From: Puffinus mauretanicus
Lineage: Eukaryota; Chordata; Aves; Procellariiformes; Procellariidae
Length of the DNA: 64,000 nucleotides
Direction: 5' to 3'
Assembly (NCBI GenBank): GCA_023333565.1
Contig: JAJKFH010002906.1
Coordinates: 3,054,501-3,118,500 of the forward strand
The notes beneath the pieces were generated by a model. The model saw only the letters and a program-made list of their open reading frames with translations. It was not told the DNA's origin and ran no database searches. Made by a program: the position numbers and the translations under genes. This document shows positions 60,101 through 64,000 of the stretch, piece after piece (the stretch's first letter is position 1; every line of letters begins with the position of its first letter).

Positions 60101-60566
60101 CTTCACAGGAGACTGAAATCTTTGTACAAACTCTTAATAAATCATCTGGGAGGGAAAAAGAAACCTTTCTGTGTGAAAGAAAAATGTCTTTGTACTTTCA
60201 TAAAAGGGAGAGGTGGTTCTCAGTCTGCTTACCTAGGAGAGCCTAAATAAAACTGATATTGCTTACTATATCTCAAAGTTAAAAGATCACTTCATCTTAA
60301 TTGGTAGAGTACAGCTTTCAAAATCAGGCACAATTTTACTTTCCCCAATTTTACCTTTTTTGCAATTCACCTTTCTTTCCTTTCTCACCTATACCACTAA
60401 TAAGCATGCTACCAATACACTGTAGAACAAAATTTGAAAACTACCATAATCATTACTCACTTGTGACCAAAGCAGTACCAAAGATGTGCTAATTCAAAAT
60501 ACAGGCTAATTCTCCTTAGCATGACACTAAGCCTGCTCTGCAAAATCTGCTTCAGTTCTGTTGTTA
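57151..60566. other. Gene-free stretch with T-rich tracts
   Basis: No gene recognised. T/G-rich low-complexity runs lie at about 57668-57753 and 58795-58857. The former is TTTTG-type and could be a decayed homopolymer. Confidence 0.35.
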
Positions 60567-60571
60567 TAAAG

Positions 60572-61072
60572 TGTTGTGATTTAACCTGGCAGGCAGCCAA
60601 ACACCACACAGCTGCTCATCCACCACCCCCACCCCCCCCCTTAGTGGGACGGGGAGAGAATCGGAAGGGTAAGAATGAGAAAAACTCATGGGTTGAGATA
60701 AAAACAGTTTAATCGAACAGAAAAGGAAGGGAAAATAATAATAATAATAATGATAGAATATACAAAATGAGTGATGCACAATGCAATTGCTCACCACCCG
60801 CACTGACTGATAACCAAGTAGCGATCGCTACTTCCTGGATCATGCCTACCATTCATATACTGAGCATGACGTCACATGGTATGGAATACCCCGTTGGCTA
60901 GCTGGGCTAGCTGTCCTGGCTGTGCTCCCTCCCAGACTCTGAAGAGTCCTTGACTAGCAGGGAACTTAGCAACAACTAAAGACATCAGTGTGTTATGAAC
61001 ACTCTTCTCATACTAAATCCAAAACACAGCACTAGGATGAAATTTAACTCTATCCCAGCCGAAACCAGGACA
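60572..61072 (-). mobile_element. Solo LTR of the avian ERV family, minus strand
   Basis: This 501-bp LTR has perfect flanking TAAAG duplications (60567-60571 and 61073-61077; ATAAAG could also be scored). In reverse complement it opens TGTCCTGGTTTCGGCTGGGA and closes TTAAATCACAACA. It has a perfect CRE TGACGTCA (60867-60874) beside the TATA region, an 18-bp palindrome (60816-60833), an ATTATTATT tract (60736-60756) and ATTAAA (60708-60713). The middle section matches the 33-kb copy. Perfect duplications suggest it is among the younger insertions of this family here. No viral genes are attached. Confidence 0.9.
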
Positions 61073-61412
61073 TAAAGTTAAAAGGCATTTCTACAGTTGG
61101 ATGCAGTTCTCTCATACACAGTAGTTTGGTTGTGACCAATGTGATAAAACATTAAAAAATTTGACAAAATTGTAGTTTTCAAAGAAGCTGTTGTGGAATA
61201 AAAGAAGTGTGTGTGTGAAATTAGAAGATTAAGCTTACTGATTTTATAATTTATGACTAGTAAGAGATGAACATTTAGTTTATTGATGGATCCAAAACAC
61301 TGGAATATCATTCATTGAACAAGCGAAGTTGATATTTTCTCTCCCTCTTTCCTGGTAAGAAGCTGAAGATATATTTACTGGGAAATATAAGATGAAAAAT
61401 TTAATAGCTATA

Positions 61413-61441
61413 TTTATTTATTTATTTGTTTGTTTGTTTAT
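61413..61441 (+). repeat. (TATT)n-(TGTT)n microsatellite
   Basis: TATTTATTTATTTATT passes into TGTTTGTTTGTTTA, an interrupted tetranucleotide repeat of about 29 bases. Confidence 0.8.
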
Positions 61442-63149
61442 CAAGGAACAAACTGATACCAAAGACAGCTTAGAAATGAATTTAACACTTTCCTAAAATA
61501 CATTTTTCAAAATAATTTTGACTCAAGTGCCTAAAATCCTCCTTTCTTTCAAAAAATGTATACATCTTTTAACACCTCAAAATTTACAAACTGCAAAGAT
61601 TTATCATAATATAATTACATTCTAAAATCAGTGTATTTCTAAAGGAACATTAACTGCCTAAAATCTGTCTAATTTGTGTTTTGATGCTTCTCCTCTTCTC
61701 TCTTGGACAGCAAGAAAGGAGGATTATAGGTGGATAGAGGAAAAGTGGAAGTATGTGAGAGAAGAAAGATTCCATTATGATGAACTAATCTCAAGAATTA
61801 TATTTTTTATATATACTGATTATATATGAAATTCTTACTAAAAGGTTAAGAATAGGCTATTATTCCTGATGTTTCATGTTTGTAATGAGCTGCAGCTGTT
61901 TTCCCACTGCAGCCTGTGCATTCTGTACTCACGTAAAATGAAAATAAGAGAAATGTAATGTATTTTAATGTACATTACATGTTTCTAATTGTTTTTCTTT
62001 TTATAGAGGTTTTTAGCTCATTGCTGTTACTGTGATGAAAAAAAAGTATACTGTGGCATTCCAGCTCCGCAGGAAAGAATATGCTAAATAATACTCATTA
62101 TGTGTCTGTTTTCCAGAAATGCTGAATTTCTGTCCTTAAAACCAAAGTAAAAAAAAGTGGAGTTTGCCTCTGAACCTCACATCTGTAGTTTCTGTGATTA
62201 TTCTTGGCTCTTCTAGAAATTAATTCCAAAGACAATATTATCTTACTGAGTAAGCACAGCAGTCACCCTTGAGGTAGATCGGCTTCTACACCCACAGGAA
62301 ACAAACAAGAAAAATTAAGATTCTCAAGAAAACCAGTCAGATGATCAAAAGCAAACTACTTACATGGTGAGCTTAAACAAGGCCTAACAAATCAAGTTTC
62401 AGCATCTGTATAAAGTAATGAAACCGACACACTGATGGCACAGTAATATTTTAGTCAAGGTGTGCATGGAAACACATATTTCAGCCCAACAAAAACCCCT
62501 CTGTTTTTGGATCCAGAGAAGAGGAAAAGTAGATAAGGAAAGACAGAGGCGGGGAGGGAAGGAAAGAGAGATCCCTCCTGTTAGCCGGTTCTCCTCCTGG
62601 ACCTTTCTGGCTCCTTCCAGATCAGCCATGTGATGTGTGATACTTGATACTGGTTTAAACACGCAAATGGTATTGCTGTTGTAAAATGAGTGACTTCTCA
62701 GAGTTGGATCTTTCTGTGTTTGGTGTAAACTTGGTGAAATTTCAGTTACCTTGGACAAACCCTGGTGTTTGCAAGCATTTTAAAGCCAACAGACAACAGA
62801 GCTAGCCTGAATTTGTCTCAATAGAGGCAAATTAGAGGACTTTGAACAATAGGACAGTTGGAGGACCAAGAGCAATAAGAAATTGGAGTCAGGGAAAATA
62901 CTTTTTATTTTCTTTAAGCTTGTGTCTTCCTTGTACTAGCTAAAGTGCAGACTGAAAAATCTGTGCAGTTTTACTACTGCAGGTATGATGAACTCTGAGA
63001 AAAAGGATGCTTAAGCTGTATGAGCATCCACAGAAAGTCAGCACTGGCCGGGGGTGAAGAGAGATGGGATGAAGGGAGAGGTAGGGCATCCAGGTCATTA
63101 CATCTCATTTCCGTGAAGAAGAATGGACAGAGAGCTATGTTGAGGAAGT

Positions 63150-63209
63150 GCGAGAGGAAATCGGAAAAAAGAACAAAGCGTGAGAGGAAATCAGAAAAAA
63201 GAACAAAGC
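63150..63209 (+). repeat. 30-bp tandem duplication
   Basis: GAGAGGAAATCGGAAAAAAG at 63152 recurs as GAGAGGAAATCAGAAAAAAG at 63182, a period of 30 with very few changes. It creates the repeated KSEKRTK in a spurious open frame. Confidence 0.8.
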
Positions 63210-64000
63210 AAGCCTAAAAGGATTTGAATTCAATACAATAGAAGCCAAAGGCAGCAGCAGCGGGGTGAAAATCCAGCTTGGGGGTATTATCTGGTCTGTA
63301 TAACAGAACCCATGTATTAATAATCGATGGTGGGAGATTCAAATGAAATGATCTCATAAGATATTAGTGATATGAAATATCTCTATAAAATGAAAAGAAG
63401 TTCTTAGCTAAAATGAACATAAGAAATCATTCCTCCCTACAAGATTCAAAACCTCTCTTTAAATAGTCACGCTCAGAGTTGGATAAAAAATTGTTTCTAT
63501 GTTTTATGGAAGAATATAGAACTAAGCCTGTGAAGAGAGTTTTTTTCTGTTTTGCAGAGTGCTCTCTTAATCTTTATTACAGCTAGCAGTAGTAGAGAAA
63601 GATAAGGTGGTGCTGGTTGTTGGAGAAGATAAAGAAAAAAGTGTACTACCTCTTTCCAATAATTTAATTACCATTTCAAAACTGTTAGTTTGCATATGCC
63701 TGAAATTTCAGAATAGGCACAGTATGATTTGTTGAGGCCAGTAAAGCCTACTTTTTTGGATAGGATACTCGACTGGAAAACCTGCCTCTCAGAAAAGATG
63801 ACACTACTTTTTCCCCCACTAAAACACATCAGTCAGATCAATTTCTCTTTATTTCCATTTGGTAGATAAAGTAGTTGTTGGTGAGAATTACTCAAAAGTA
63901 TAATTTCAGAGCTTAAGTTCAGTAATGCACATAAAAGTAAAGAACCCAGACCATAGATGGAACTGACTAATGTATAAAAAATTCCTGTGATCTCTTCAGC

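Larger units (their letters stand above)
61078..64000. other. Gene-free stretch to the window end
   Basis: AT-rich sequence with a TATT/TGTT tetranucleotide run (61413-61441) and a 30-bp tandem duplication (63150-63209). No gene recognised. Confidence 0.35.

Noticed and set aside
1..64000. CRISPR arrays, phage genes, bacterial operons, rRNA or tRNA genes
   Set aside because: No regularly spaced repeats, no long uninterrupted gene series, and no cloverleaf with A and B boxes that I could support; composition and repeats are avian.

Overview
The window is vertebrate nuclear DNA, almost certainly from a bird and probably a neoavian. It is AT-rich and carries several CR1 (chicken repeat 1) LINE copies ending in the (ATTCTATG)n-type tail. 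It also carries avian-type solo LTRs starting with TGTCCTGGTTT. There are no bacterial-style genes, operons, CRISPR arrays or recognisable tRNA/rRNA genes. Most short open frames are noise.

Left edge (1-9.5 kb) is the only part with signs of host genes. A plus-strand terminal coding exon appears to run 7173-7331, with a 3' splice site, a 52-codon frame rich in Trp and Leu, a stop, and AATAAA 15 bases past the stop. A short minus-strand terminal exon ends near 8.2 kb with its own acceptor, stop and AATAAA. Together they suggest two convergent gene ends about 0.85 kb apart. Upstream candidate exons are weaker. I could not name either gene. A solo LTR lies at 2236-2616.

The rest (9.5-64 kb) looks intronic or intergenic, with transposon landmarks. 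These are a CR1 3' fragment (9.75-10.29 kb), a minus-strand CR1 3' end (19.4 kb) and a nested cluster at 25.3-29.1 kb. In the cluster an old minus-strand CR1 is split by a plus-strand CR1 and by a solo LTR. Further right are a small CR1 remnant (31.6 kb), a solo LTR (32.96-33.50 kb) and a long, young CR1 (about 38.59-42.67 kb). The young CR1 has ORF1 nearly complete and ORF2 open for 920 codons apart from one frameshift near its start. Then come a second LTR type with a 6-bp target duplication (55.0-55.4 kb), an ancient CR1/L3-like remnant (56.6-57.15 kb) and a minus-strand solo LTR (60.57-61.07 kb).

The genes that can be said to work together are the two CR1 frames. ORF1 is an RNA-binding/coiled-coil protein with an SGNH esterase-like domain, and ORF2 is an endonuclease-reverse transcriptase; together they would drive target-primed retrotransposition. 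This copy appears disabled. I found no convincing undescribed biological system. The most useful observations are the nested CR1/LTR history, the near-intact CR1, the structure of the LTR family (CRE sites, palindrome, interchangeable middle segments) and the possible convergent gene ends.
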